Below are positions 18,304-26,868 of a stretch of 64,000 bases of DNA, piece by piece. The DNA is from Tenacibaculum piscium (GTDB taxonomy: Bacteria > Bacteroidota > Bacteroidia > Flavobacteriales > Flavobacteriaceae). A program made the position numbers and the translations under genes. The stretch covers positions 1-64,000 of the forward strand of contig NZ_JAJGWT010000003.1 in the NCBI RefSeq assembly GCF_021390715.1. The letters run 5' to 3'. The notes below the pieces were generated by a model, which was not told where the DNA came from, searched no databases, and saw nothing but the letters and a program-made list of their open reading frames with translations. How positions within the stretch are numbered: the stretch's first letter is position 1; every line of letters starts with the position of its first letter.

Positions 18304-19659
18304 ATGTTACATATATCAAATAATACTGTTTCTAATCAAATTGATTTGAGTAATTTTAAATCAGGAAAAAAAATATTTAAAAAAGAACATCACAAATTAT
18401 TTAGAAAGTTTTTACTATTCTTTTTTATAGTACTATTTATCACGCTATTTTTACCTTGGACTCAAAATGTTTCTAGTACAGGTAATGTTACGACGTTAAA
18501 ACCGAATCAGCGTCCGCAAACCTTGCAATCTCAAATTCCTGGAAGAATTGAACAGTGGTTTGTGCAAGAAGGTGATTTTGTAAAAAAAGGCGATACTATT
18601 TTAAGAATATCCGAAGTAAAAAGTGATTATTTCGATGCAAAACTTGCTGAAAGAACAGGAAATCAATTAAATTCTAAAAGTCTTTCTGGAAAATCATATC
18701 AAAATAAAATAAGTGCTTTAAAAAGGCAAATTTCAGCGATAAGAAACGAACAAAAATTAAAATCGGAACAAGCAAAAAACAAATTACAACAAGCTTACTT
18801 AAAAGTTAAAACCGATAGTATTGACTTAGAAACCGTTATTTTAAAGCAAAAAATAGCAAAAATTCAATATGAAAGAACTTTTACCCTACAACAAGAAGGT
18901 TTAAAAGCCACTAAAGATGTGGAAGAAAAAAGTGCAAAACTTCAAGAATTTTCAGCTAAAGTTATTTCTCAAAAAAATAAACTGTTAACTTCTAAAAATA
19001 ATAGTATCAATGCACAATTAGCTATTTCGGGAATAATCGCGACTTATACCGATAAATTATCCAAAGCACAAAGTAGTTTATATAGTGCTGAATCTGGCGC
19101 GTATGAAACTGAAGTACAAGTATCAAAACTACAAACAAATTTAGCTAATTATAACAAACGAAGTTCTTTATTATACATTACCGCTCCGCTTGATGGGTAT
19201 ATAAATAAAGCAATAAAATCGGGAATTGGAGAAACTTTTAAAGAAGGTGAACAGTTAATAAACATTATGCCTGCTGTATACGATTTGGCAGTAGAAATGT
19301 ATATAAAACCCATCGATTTACCGTTGATACATACTCACGAAAAAGTACGTGTTCAGTTTGATGGTTGGCCAGCAATTGTTTTTAGTGGCTGGCCTAATAT
19401 GTCATCAGGAACTTATGAAGCTAAAATTATTACAGTCGAAAATTTTATTAGCAGTAATGGAAAATATAGAGCCTTGATTGTTCCTGATAACGATGAACAA
19501 CCATGGCCAAAAGCCATTAGAGTTGGTTCGGGAGCAAAAACAATTGCACTGTTAGAAAATGTGCCTATTTGGTATGAATTATGGCGACAAATTAATAGTT
19601 TTCCACCTAATTTCTATCAGCCAAACACAAAAGAAACCGATTCTAAGAAAAAGAAATAA
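18304..19659 (+). CDS. HlyD-family periplasmic adaptor (membrane fusion protein)
   Basis: A 451-residue adaptor. A cytoplasmic N-terminus of about 35 residues is followed by one membrane segment (LLFFFIVLFITLFLPW). Then come a lipoyl half (IPGRIEQWFVQEGDFVKKGDTIL), a long coiled coil at about 130-290, the second lipoyl half (LLYITAPLDGYINKAIKSGIGE) and beta-barrel parts. It would bridge the inner-membrane ABC exporter and the outer-membrane TolC protein. It begins 13 bp after the ABC gene and its stop overlaps the next start as TAATG. Confidence 0.92.
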   Translation: MLHISNNTVSNQIDLSNFKSGKKIFKKEHHKLFRKFLLFFFIVLFITLFLPWTQNVSSTGNVTTLKPNQRPQTLQSQIPGRIEQWFVQEGDFVKKGDTILRISEVKSDYFDAKLAERTGNQLNSKSLSGKSYQNKISALKRQISAIRNEQKLKSEQAKNKLQQAYLKVKTDSIDLETVILKQKIAKIQYERTFTLQQEGLKATKDVEEKSAKLQEFSAKVISQKNKLLTSKNNSINAQLAISGIIATYTDKLSKAQSSLYSAESGAYETEVQVSKLQTNLANYNKRSSLLYITAPLDGYINKAIKSGIGETFKEGEQLINIMPAVYDLAVEMYIKPIDLPLIHTHEKVRVQFDGWPAIVFSGWPNMSSGTYEAKIITVENFISSNGKYRALIVPDNDEQPWPKAIRVGSGAKTIALLENVPIWYELWRQINSFPPNFYQPNTKETDSKKKK

Positions 19660-21074
19660 TGAAAAATATATCCTTTTTATATCTATTTATAAGTTTCGTT
19701 TCCTTTTCTCAAAACATGCCTAACAACACTATTTCTTTAGAGGAAAGTCTAGGATATGTTAAAAAATATCATCCTATTATAAAGCAGGCAAAACTTATTG
19801 TTAATACAAATCAAGCAAAATTATTAAAAGCCAGAGGTGGTTTTGATCCTAAAATTGAAGTTGATTACAGCAATAAAAACTTTAAAAATACCGAGTATTA
19901 TAAAACATTAGTTTCATCTTTTAAAATTCCTACTTGGTATGGAATTGAGCTAAAAGCTAGTTATGAAAATAATTCAGGAAAGTATTTAAATCCTCAATAT
20001 AAAACACCTAAAAATGGCTTATATAATGTAGGTGTTTCTGTTTCGTTGGCTAAAAATTTATTTATCAATAAAAGAATGGCTACCTTAAAAAAAGCCAAAA
20101 TTTACACCAAACAAAGTAAATTAGAACAACAATTATTAGTTAATACTATTTTGTTTGATGCTATTTCGGCATACTTAAATTGGACACAATATTATCAACA
20201 ATATAGCGTGTTTCAAAATTATTATGCCAATGCAACGATAAGACACCATAATGTTATTAAAAATTTTAAAGCAGGTGATAAAGCCGCTGTAGATACTTTA
20301 GAAACAAGTATCAACTTAGAAAATAGAAAATTAGATTTAGAAAAAGCACGTATTAAACACTTAAAATCAAAAGTAGCTTTTTCGAATTATTTGTGGATTA
20401 ATAATAATATTCCAATGGAATTAAAAAACAACATGATTCCTGATATCGCAACATTTTCTAAGATTGATAAATTATTAAAAATAGTCGAAAATGATTTCAA
20501 TAAAATAGATGAAAATGATTTAGAACAACATCCGAAGTTAAAATTATTAGCCTTAAAAAAGAATAATTTACAGATAAATAAACGATTAAAAACAAATAAT
20601 TTATTGCCAAAAATAGATTTTCAGTATAATTTATTATCATCAGAAGTACATAATTTTGATGATTTTAGTACTTTTAACGTTTCAAGTTACAAAAACTCGT
20701 TGCAAGTTAGTGTGCCGTTATTTTTAAGAAAAGCTAGAGGAGATTTAAAAATTGCAAAAATAAAATTACAAGATTTAGATTTTGAAATTTCAGCAACAAA
20801 AATAATTTTGCAAAATAAGATTAAAGCGACCAAACAAGAAATTGTATCGTATCAAAAACAACACAATATCTTAAAAAACCTGGTAAATAATTATAAAACA
20901 ATCGTTAAAAGCGAAGAGCGAAAATTTTCGTTAGGTGAAAGCTCCTTATTTTTAATTAATTACAGAGAAGTTAAATTAATTGAAACGAATTTAAAAGCAA
21001 TCAAAAATGAATATGAATACGCTAAAACAAAAAGTAAGCTACTTAAATTATTAGGGAAATTAACGAATATCTAA
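19659..21074 (+). CDS. TolC-family outer-membrane efflux protein
   Basis: A 471-residue protein with a signal peptide (residues 1-18, ending SFSQ). It has two repeated long helical hairpins with the typical start ISLEESLGYVKKYHPIIKQAK and the second-half QLKLLALKKNNLQINKRL-like segment, LPKIDFQYNL and SVPLFLRKARGDLKIAK. It would form the outer-membrane channel of the export system. Its start overlaps the HlyD stop by one base (translational coupling), and a strong terminator follows. Confidence 0.92.
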   Translation: MKNISFLYLFISFVSFSQNMPNNTISLEESLGYVKKYHPIIKQAKLIVNTNQAKLLKARGGFDPKIEVDYSNKNFKNTEYYKTLVSSFKIPTWYGIELKASYENNSGKYLNPQYKTPKNGLYNVGVSVSLAKNLFINKRMATLKKAKIYTKQSKLEQQLLVNTILFDAISAYLNWTQYYQQYSVFQNYYANATIRHHNVIKNFKAGDKAAVDTLETSINLENRKLDLEKARIKHLKSKVAFSNYLWINNNIPMELKNNMIPDIATFSKIDKLLKIVENDFNKIDENDLEQHPKLKLLALKKNNLQINKRLKTNNLLPKIDFQYNLLSSEVHNFDDFSTFNVSSYKNSLQVSVPLFLRKARGDLKIAKIKLQDLDFEISATKIILQNKIKATKQEIVSYQKQHNILKNLVNNYKTIVKSEERKFSLGESSLFLINYREVKLIETNLKAIKNEYEYAKTKSKLLKLLGKLTNI

Positions 21075-21090
21075 AAGATAATTTATATAA

Positions 21091-21141
21091 AAATCGCTTT
21101 ATTACAAGTTCATATTTCTTGTTATAAAGCGATTTTTTTTT
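21091..21141. terminator. Bidirectional terminator between export operon and kynurenine operon
   Basis: An 18-bp stem with one mismatch (AAATCGCTTTATTACAAG against CTTGTTATAAAGCGATTT) around a 9-base loop has T-runs on both strands. The two operons converge here. Confidence 0.88.
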
Positions 21142-21168
21142 CAAGATATTATAAAATAGTTTGAAAAA

Positions 21169-22254
21169 TTAGCCTAAAATCTTTGTAATTAAATCTTGTT
21201 TTGCTTTTTCATCATCACCAAATAACCAACGTAACGTGTTGTCTTCCCAAATTTCGTTATATTGTTTTTGATTGATAATATCTCTATCCATCGCTAAATC
21301 TAATAATTTCCCTGGATACGAAGATTGCGCATCATTTTCCATTTCTCCTAACGGATACGGGTCATCCAAGCCCATAATAATTTGATTAGAACCTTGTCTG
21401 TCAATCATTAATTTTAACGAATCGGTATCATGCACGAGCGTATCAAAGAAAATATTTGGATGCCCAACCGCTTTTCTAGGATGCGTTTTTCCTTCAAATA
21501 AATCAGGACGACCATCAAAACCTTGAATTCTACGCCCTAAATTCATTTGTGCCAATTGTCCGCCGTGTGCAAAACAGGTTCTGATATTTTTAAAACGCTC
21601 CTGCATTCCGTTTAAGGTATAAAAATGATACGCATCACCACATTGTGCCAACATCCAAATTAAATGAAAACGCCAATTGGTATTTTCTAATTTTATCATT
21701 TTATCGCCATCATACGGATGAATTTCAATGGCTAATTTATACTTATCGGCAAGTTCAAAAATACGGTCATTTTCTTTATCAAAAACACAACGCCACTGCC
21801 CTATCGAATCCATAAAATGCGTTGGTAAGCATAAAACTTTTAAACCTAATTCTTCCACACAACGTTCCATTTCATACAAAGCACCGTAAATAAAACCTGG
21901 ATGCACCACAAAACCACAGGTGAATTTATCAGGATGATCGTGTTGTACTTTTGCGTTAAAATCATTCTGAAAACGCAAAGCTTTTTTCATTTCTTCCAAA
22001 CGCAATCCGTTACCATATAATTGCGATAAATTTAAAACCACCGCATGGTCAAGCTTATTTTTTTCCATCCAACGTAATTTCTCATCTAAGAAAAAACTAG
22101 AATCTGTTACAGGTCGTTTCCAACCTTTTTGTAACATATGTTTACGCTCATCATCGACCCAAAAAATTTCTTTTTCCTTCATAAAATCAGGAATTTGTTC
22201 TGGATAAGGCAATAAATGAGAATGTCCGTTTATGCGTAGTTTACGTTTTTCCAT
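21169..22254 (-). CDS. 2-amino-3-carboxymuconate-6-semialdehyde decarboxylase (amidohydrolase fold)
   Basis: A 361-residue amidohydrolase-2 protein. It begins with the metal-site motif NGHSHLLP and has further metal or catalytic candidates in HPGFIYG, EIHPYDGD, CFAHGGQL and MGLDDPYPLGE. Its length and its place directly after 3-hydroxyanthranilate dioxygenase identify it as ACMSD, which converts ACMS to 2-aminomuconate semialdehyde and so diverts flux from quinolinate. It is the last gene of the kynurenine operon. Confidence 0.88.
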   Translation of the reverse strand: MEKRKLRINGHSHLLPYPEQIPDFMKEKEIFWVDDERKHMLQKGWKRPVTDSSFFLDEKLRWMEKNKLDHAVVLNLSQLYGNGLRLEEMKKALRFQNDFNAKVQHDHPDKFTCGFVVHPGFIYGALYEMERCVEELGLKVLCLPTHFMDSIGQWRCVFDKENDRIFELADKYKLAIEIHPYDGDKMIKLENTNWRFHLIWMLAQCGDAYHFYTLNGMQERFKNIRTCFAHGGQLAQMNLGRRIQGFDGRPDLFEGKTHPRKAVGHPNIFFDTLVHDTDSLKLMIDRQGSNQIIMGLDDPYPLGEMENDAQSSYPGKLLDLAMDRDIINQKQYNEIWEDNTLRWLFGDDEKAKQDLITKILG

Positions 22255-22284
22255 CTTTTATTTAATATTTTTTTAAAAAAATTC

Positions 22285-22818
22285 TTAAATATTCTTAATT
22301 TTATTCGGAGGATTCATAATTGTTCCACAATTAGTACAGGTACATTTTTGAATATCAGAATAATAATTATCAAAAATAACAGGCATATCAGTTTCAATAT
22401 TTTTCAAGGCAAATTCCTCTCGGTATAACTGATTTCCACAATTTTCGCAATACCATTCTAAGGCATCTAACATTCCTTTTGAACGAGGATATTCAATCAC
22501 TAAACCAACAGTATTTTCGGTACGTTGAGGCGAATGCGGCACTTTAGCAGGCAACAGATAAATATCGCCTTCCTTAATTTCGACATCAATCATTTTTCCA
22601 TTTTGGTCGATAATTTTCAAAATCATATCGCCTTCTATCTGATGAAAAAATTCAGGAGTTTCATTATAATGATAATCCTTTCTATTATTCGGACCTCCAA
22701 CAACCATTACAATATATTCGCCATTATCCCACACTTGTTTATTTCCAACAGGCGGTTTTAATAAATGACGGTTTTCATCAATCCACTTTTTAAAATTTAA
22801 AGGCTGTACTAAATTCAT
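22285..22818 (-). CDS. 3-hydroxyanthranilate 3,4-dioxygenase
   Basis: A 177-residue cupin dioxygenase that opens the ring of 3-hydroxyanthranilate to ACMS using Fe(II). Likely iron ligands are His50, Glu56 (YHYNETPEFFHQ) and His95 (KVPHSP). The C-terminus carries a rubredoxin-like metal site of the bacterial form (CENC at 124-127 and CTNC at 161-164). It lies 30 bp upstream of the ACMSD gene, the next pathway step. Confidence 0.95.
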   Translation of the reverse strand: MNLVQPLNFKKWIDENRHLLKPPVGNKQVWDNGEYIVMVVGGPNNRKDYHYNETPEFFHQIEGDMILKIIDQNGKMIDVEIKEGDIYLLPAKVPHSPQRTENTVGLVIEYPRSKGMLDALEWYCENCGNQLYREEFALKNIETDMPVIFDNYYSDIQKCTCTNCGTIMNPPNKIKNI

Positions 22819-22836
22819 ATGTATATATTTTGGGCG

Positions 22837-22922
22837 TTCCCTAAAGGTCGGGCTTTCCGCTATATCTTTTTATAAAAGAAAAATTTTATAAAAAGGATGC
22901 CGCTGCAATCCCTAACGCAAAT
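22837..22922. repeat. Candidate dispersed intergenic repeat element
   Basis: The stretch between haaO and the DUF6500-like gene has outer GCGTT and AACGC arms, a perfect 12-bp inner inverted repeat (CTTTTTATAAAA with its complement, 6-base loop) and GC-richer blocks (GGTCGGGCTTTCCGC, GGATGCCGCTGCAATCCC) unlike its surroundings. From memory, similar blocks recur between genes in flavobacterial genomes; this window holds only one copy. Confidence 0.55.
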
Positions 22923-22973
22923 TTCGTTTTTATGTATAATTTTGAATAAACCAACAATCAGAAAAACAACTAA

Positions 22974-23189
22974 TTATTCATTTTCAATCATTGCTTTAAT
23001 TTTGATAGCTTTTTCAAAATGATTTAATTGATGCGTTTGAATCCACCAAGTTGCCACCTGCATTAACAACTTCGGATTCTCATTTTTATTTTTAAAAAAC
23101 GCGTAAAAAGATAATCCTACATTTGCACCTTTTTTAGCAATTTTATCATCACAAACTTCAATAATTTTTTGTTTTATTTCGTATGTCAT
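22974..23189 (-). CDS. Small conserved protein, DUF6500-like
   Basis: A 71-residue, mostly helical protein (EIKQKIIEVCDDKIAKKG, LSFYAFFKNKNENPKLL, ATWWIQTHQLNHFEKAIKI). It resembles the short proteins grouped as DUF6500; that name is from memory. It sits inside the kynurenine operon between kmo and haaO. No enzymatic motif is visible and its role, if any, in the pathway is unknown. Confidence 0.7.
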   Translation of the reverse strand: MTYEIKQKIIEVCDDKIAKKGANVGLSFYAFFKNKNENPKLLMQVATWWIQTHQLNHFEKAIKIKAMIENE

Positions 23190-23239
23190 TTTTAGTCTGT
23201 TATTTATTTAGAAACTGTTAAATTTTATGGTAAAAATCA

Positions 23240-23285
23240 CTCTACTACAGCTATCGCGAGTATCTTGCTCGTGACCAGACTTATA
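23240..23285. repeat. Possible repeat remnant between kmo and the DUF6500-like gene
   Basis: A GC-richer patch (CTATCGCGAGTATCTTGCT, then CGTGACCAGAC) stands out from the AT-rich gap and can form a 6-bp hairpin (CGCGAG with CTCGTG, one G-T pair). It may be a fragment of an interspersed element. Weak. Confidence 0.25.
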
Positions 23286-23307
23286 CTTTACAGGTTTTAA
23301 AAAACTA

Positions 23308-24702
23308 TCACAAACCAGCAACCTCATCTTCTTTTAAAATTTCGTTCGTTTCTTCTTGTACTTTTTTAAGAAGATTACGTAAATTATCTGTTTGTTTAAA
23401 ATCAGCATCTGCTACCAAATTTAACAAGGCTTTATCTTGGGCGCGTCCTTTTTTCATGGCTACTGCATACGGAATATCGTCTTTAAAAGTAACCATCGAA
23501 TATTTCGAAAAATATTCCTCAGGAAATTCCTTTTCCAACGCCATTTCCAATATTCTTTTCTCTTTAAATAACGGATTCGCTACATGATTTTTCATTTCCT
23601 GAAAATTATCAAGCGCCAAATCGGCAATAGCATCGGTATCTTGTTTTCTTGCTTTTTCGTAAGTTTTAAACACCGTTTCCCAATCGCCTAAATCTTCTTC
23701 TAAAACAGCATCAAAAATGGTAATATCTTCAAAAGAAGCATTCATTCCTTGCCCGTAAAAGGGTACAATTGCGTGTGCTGCATCTCCTAATAAAATCGTT
23801 TTATTTTGATAATGCCAAGGAGAACATTTTACCGTTCCCAATGCTCCTGTCGGATTATTTAAAAATTCTTCTTTAATATTCGGAATTAATTTTAACGCAT
23901 CAGGAAATTGTGTTTCAAAAAAGGCAGTTATTTTTTCTTCGGATATTAAATTATTGAAATTATATTTTCCTTCATTATAACTTAAAAACAGCGTAACTGT
24001 AAAACTGCCATCCATATTTGGCAATGCAATTAACATATATGCCCCACGAGGCCAAATATGCAAATGCGCATTACTTATTTGATGATTTCCTTGTTTATCC
24101 GCAGGAATTTCTAACTCTTTATATCCGTGTGATAAATAATTTTGTGAATAACTAAACAGAAATTTATGCGCTAAATAATAGCTTTTACGTAAAACAGAAC
24201 CCGCGCCATCAGTACCAAAAATCACCTCAGCATTTACCGAAAATTCTTCTTTTGTATGATAATCTTTAAAGTTTGCTATTGTATTTTCTATATCTACAGA
24301 TGTACATTTTTTATTAAAATGAATGCTTACATTTTCGTGTTTTTCGGCTTCTGTTAATAAAATAGCGTTTAAATCGCCACGAGAAATGGAGTTGATACAC
24401 TCATTATCTCTACCCGAATAATTTGATGAAAATGTATTTCCTTCAATATCATGAATCAATCTTCCGTACATAGGAATACAAATTTCACGAGCTTTTTCGG
24501 CAACACCTGCTAAACGCAAGGCTTTAAATCCACGGTCTGATAATGCTAAGTTTATAGAACGACCCGCTGAAATATCAACAGTTCTTAAATCTGGTCTACT
24601 TTCATAAACAGCAACCTTAAACCCTCTTTGTGCCAATCGTAAAGCTAATAAGCTTCCGCATAAACCTGCACCTATTATTAATATATTGTCTTTTTTATTC
24701 AT
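23308..24702 (-). CDS. kmo: Kynurenine 3-monooxygenase
   Basis: A 464-residue FAD-dependent monooxygenase that hydroxylates L-kynurenine with NADPH and oxygen. It has the dinucleotide fold ILIIGAGLCGSLLALRLAQRG at the N-terminus and the second FAD motif LLGDAAHAIVPFYGQGMNASFED. ISAGRSINLALSDRG is typical of KMO. I start at ATG 24702 (MNKKDNILIIG); an in-frame ATG at 24735 would add 11 residues encoded partly by a palindromic repeat and is unlikely. Downstream of kynU in the same operon. Confidence 0.95.
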   Translation of the reverse strand: MNKKDNILIIGAGLCGSLLALRLAQRGFKVAVYESRPDLRTVDISAGRSINLALSDRGFKALRLAGVAEKAREICIPMYGRLIHDIEGNTFSSNYSGRDNECINSISRGDLNAILLTEAEKHENVSIHFNKKCTSVDIENTIANFKDYHTKEEFSVNAEVIFGTDGAGSVLRKSYYLAHKFLFSYSQNYLSHGYKELEIPADKQGNHQISNAHLHIWPRGAYMLIALPNMDGSFTVTLFLSYNEGKYNFNNLISEEKITAFFETQFPDALKLIPNIKEEFLNNPTGALGTVKCSPWHYQNKTILLGDAAHAIVPFYGQGMNASFEDITIFDAVLEEDLGDWETVFKTYEKARKQDTDAIADLALDNFQEMKNHVANPLFKEKRILEMALEKEFPEEYFSKYSMVTFKDDIPYAVAMKKGRAQDKALLNLVADADFKQTDNLRNLLKKVQEETNEILKEDEVAGL

Positions 24703-24729
24703 TTTTATGCTTCTTTTTATTTTCCGCTT

Positions 24730-24760
24730 CGTCATTCTGAATTTATTTCAGAATCGCATC
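24730..24760 (+). repeat. REP-like palindromic repeat, copy 1
   Basis: The unit CGTCATTCTGAATTTATTTC, continuing AGAATCGCATC, contains the palindrome ATTCTGAA-TTTA-TTCAGAAT-like core. Two variants with compensating changes occur at 51856-51889 and 51911-51941. It lies between kynU and kmo. Confidence 0.65.
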
Positions 24761-24793
24761 CATATCCAGTGTTATTTCTTCAATATTTTTTAA

Positions 24794-26074
24794 TTATTTT
24801 GATAACAATCCTTTTAAAATACCTACCATTTTATAAACATCTTCAAAAGAATTATACATTGGCGTTGGTGCGCAACGGATAACATCAGGTTCACGCCAAT
24901 CGGTAATAATATTATTTTCGGTTAGTTTTTTATGCAGACTTTTATCAGCATTTTTAACTTGAATAGATAATTGACAGCCTCTTTCTTTTGGATTTGAAGG
25001 CGTAATAATTTTAATATCCTCAGAATTTAACTCTTCAATTAAATTATTGATTAAAAACTCAAAATATCCAGTTAATTTTTCTGATTTTTCTCGTAAAGCC
25101 TCCATTCCTACCTCAGCAAACATATCTAAAGAAGCTTTAATGGCTGCCATTGATAATATTGGAGGATTCGATAATTGCCAACCCTCAGCACCAGCCATTA
25201 CATCAAAAGGTTGACGCATATTAAAGCGGGTTTCTTTATTATGATTCCACCAACCTGCAAAACGAGGTAACTCTTTATTAGTGGCGTGTTTTTCGTGGAC
25301 AAATAATCCGCCTAAACTTCCCGGTCCTGAATTTAAGTATTTATAAGTACACCAAGCGGCAAAATCTACGCCTGAATCGTGTAATTCAGGGGAAATATTT
25401 CCTGCGCCGTGTGCTAAATCAATTCCGACAAAACACTCTTTTGAATGTCCTATTTCAGCAATTCGCTTTAAATCTAAATATTGTCCTGTGTAATAATTTA
25501 CACCGCCAATTAATAATAATGCGATTTCATCGCCTTGTTCAGCAATAATTGTTTCTAAATCTTCAATATTTAATAATTCTTCGCCTTTTCTTGGCTTCCA
25601 TTCAATTAAACCATCTTCGGCATCAAAACCATGAAAATTTAATTGCGATTGTACGGCGTATCTATCCGAAGGAAAAGCGTCAGATTCTATTACAATTTTA
25701 TATTTCTTTTTCGTAGGCTGATAAAAAGACACCATCAGCAAATGCAAATTAGTTGTTAAAGTATTCATAACAACAACTTCTATAGGTTTTGCACCGACTA
25801 TTTTCGCCATATTTTCGGTTAAAAACTCATGATACGGCAACCAAGGAGTTTCTCCTTCAAAATGACCTTCTACGCCATATTTTGCCCAATCGTCTAATTC
25901 ATTTTGAATATATTTTTGAGTTTGTTTTGGCTGTAATCCGAGGGAATTTCCTGTAAAATATAACCAATCGTTCCCGTTTTTATCTTTCGGAATATGAAAT
26001 TGATTGCGTAAATGTGCTAATGTATCTTCTTTATCTTGTTGTTTTGCGTAGTCTAATGTGTTTTGATACTTCAT
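24794..26074 (-). CDS. kynU: Kynureninase
   Basis: A 426-residue PLP enzyme that cleaves kynurenine or 3-hydroxykynurenine, here giving 3-hydroxyanthranilate. Motifs include YFTGNSLGLQPK, FPSDRYAVQSQL, GIDLAHGAGNI and WCTYKYLNSGPGSLGG with the PLP Lys. It is the first gene of the minus-strand operon that continues with kmo, a DUF6500-like gene, haaO and ACMSD. Its -7 element lies in the loop of a hairpin just upstream (26085-26122). Confidence 0.96.
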   Translation of the reverse strand: MKYQNTLDYAKQQDKEDTLAHLRNQFHIPKDKNGNDWLYFTGNSLGLQPKQTQKYIQNELDDWAKYGVEGHFEGETPWLPYHEFLTENMAKIVGAKPIEVVVMNTLTTNLHLLMVSFYQPTKKKYKIVIESDAFPSDRYAVQSQLNFHGFDAEDGLIEWKPRKGEELLNIEDLETIIAEQGDEIALLLIGGVNYYTGQYLDLKRIAEIGHSKECFVGIDLAHGAGNISPELHDSGVDFAAWCTYKYLNSGPGSLGGLFVHEKHATNKELPRFAGWWNHNKETRFNMRQPFDVMAGAEGWQLSNPPILSMAAIKASLDMFAEVGMEALREKSEKLTGYFEFLINNLIEELNSEDIKIITPSNPKERGCQLSIQVKNADKSLHKKLTENNIITDWREPDVIRCAPTPMYNSFEDVYKMVGILKGLLSK

Positions 26075-26084
26075 CTAAATAGAA

Positions 26085-26122
26085 AAAAATGATTGTTTTC
26101 CAAAGATAAAACAATCATTTTT
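26085..26122 (-). terminator. Terminator-like hairpin overlapping the kynU promoter
   Basis: A perfect 15-bp stem (AAAAATGATTGTTTT with its complement) with an 8-base loop runs into T7 on the minus strand, 42 bp after the PAS gene and 10 bp before the kynU ATG. The loop edge holds TATCTTTG (26108-26101), a consensus -7 element for kynU. It may end the PAS transcript and start the next, or act as an operator. Confidence 0.7.
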
Positions 26123-26163
26123 CATTTATTAAGTAGCATATATTTATTTTAAGTTAAAATTCC

Positions 26164-26799
26164 TTAAAAAGGTCTTTTTTCAGCAAAGAAAAACCAGTTA
26201 AAAAATGCACCAACTTTTTTCTCTAATGGTTTGCCATTTTTTTCTTTTGATAAATCCATACTTCCTGAAACTAAACTTTCTATATAATGATCGTAATCTA
26301 GTTCTTTCGTATCTAAAAAACCATTTAAAAATTTCCGAGAAGCTTCCATTCCCTTTACATCTTCAATGTCTTTTAGTTTTTTGTATAAAGGAATTACTTC
26401 TTCAATCGCTTTTTTGGGCGCTAACCTTCGAACTCCTTTATAACTTAACACCTCATCTTTGGCATCTTTTTTAACGGTAAAATCGGTTACGACCCAATAA
26501 TATTTTCCTGATTTCGCCATATTTTTAACTACGGCAATCATATTTTTACCTTCTTGTAAACGCTCCCACATCATCTTAAAAATAACTCTAGGCATATCAG
26601 GATGTCGAACAATATTATGTCCTGAACCGACTAATTCACATTCTTCATATCCTGATGAAGTTACAAAATCTTCATTACAATATTCAATGACTCCTTTTTT
26701 ATCGGTAATACTAATAAGAATGGTATCATCTTGTAATTTCACTTCTCTATCAACAGGAGTTGGTGAGCGTAATTTTGGTTTTCTTGATATTTCGCTCAT
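26164..26799 (-). CDS. Aer-like PAS-domain protein
   Basis: A 211-residue soluble protein with one N-terminal PAS domain (residues about 20-130: ILISITDKKGVIEYCNEDFV, SGYEECELVGSGHNIVRHPD, MPRVIFKMMWERLQEGK, YYWVVTDFT), closest in pattern to the PAS of aerotaxis receptors. There is no transmitter or methyl-accepting domain; the C-terminal 80 residues are charged and helical. I use the ATG at 26799; an upstream ATG at 26895 adds a stretch that overlaps the promoter region. A -7 element TATATTTG (26828-26821) and a perfect palindrome precede it. The signal and output are unknown. Confidence 0.8.
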   Translation of the reverse strand: MSEISRKPKLRSPTPVDREVKLQDDTILISITDKKGVIEYCNEDFVTSSGYEECELVGSGHNIVRHPDMPRVIFKMMWERLQEGKNMIAVVKNMAKSGKYYWVVTDFTVKKDAKDEVLSYKGVRRLAPKKAIEEVIPLYKKLKDIEDVKGMEASRKFLNGFLDTKELDYDHYIESLVSGSMDLSKEKNGKPLEKKVGAFFNWFFFAEKRPF

Positions 26800-26846
26800 T
26801 TTTCCTAATTTTTTTGGTGACAAATATAAAACTGGACAAACACAAA

Positions 26847-26868
26847 ATTTATGATATATATCATAAAT
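26847..26868. promoter_or_regulatory. Perfect 22-bp palindrome, CRP/FNR-like operator candidate
   Basis: ATTTATGATAT is followed directly by its exact complement. The core TGA-N6-TCA is the symmetry of CRP/FNR-family sites. It lies about 20 bp upstream of the -7 element of the PAS gene, so overlapping the -33 region. Confidence 0.5.

Noticed and set aside
22525-22761. Plus-strand frame opposite haaO
   Set aside because: Antisense shadow of a well-supported dioxygenase gene.
24703-24735. Longer kmo start at 24735
   Set aside because: The added residues are partly encoded by a REP-like palindrome and precede the conserved FAD-fold start.
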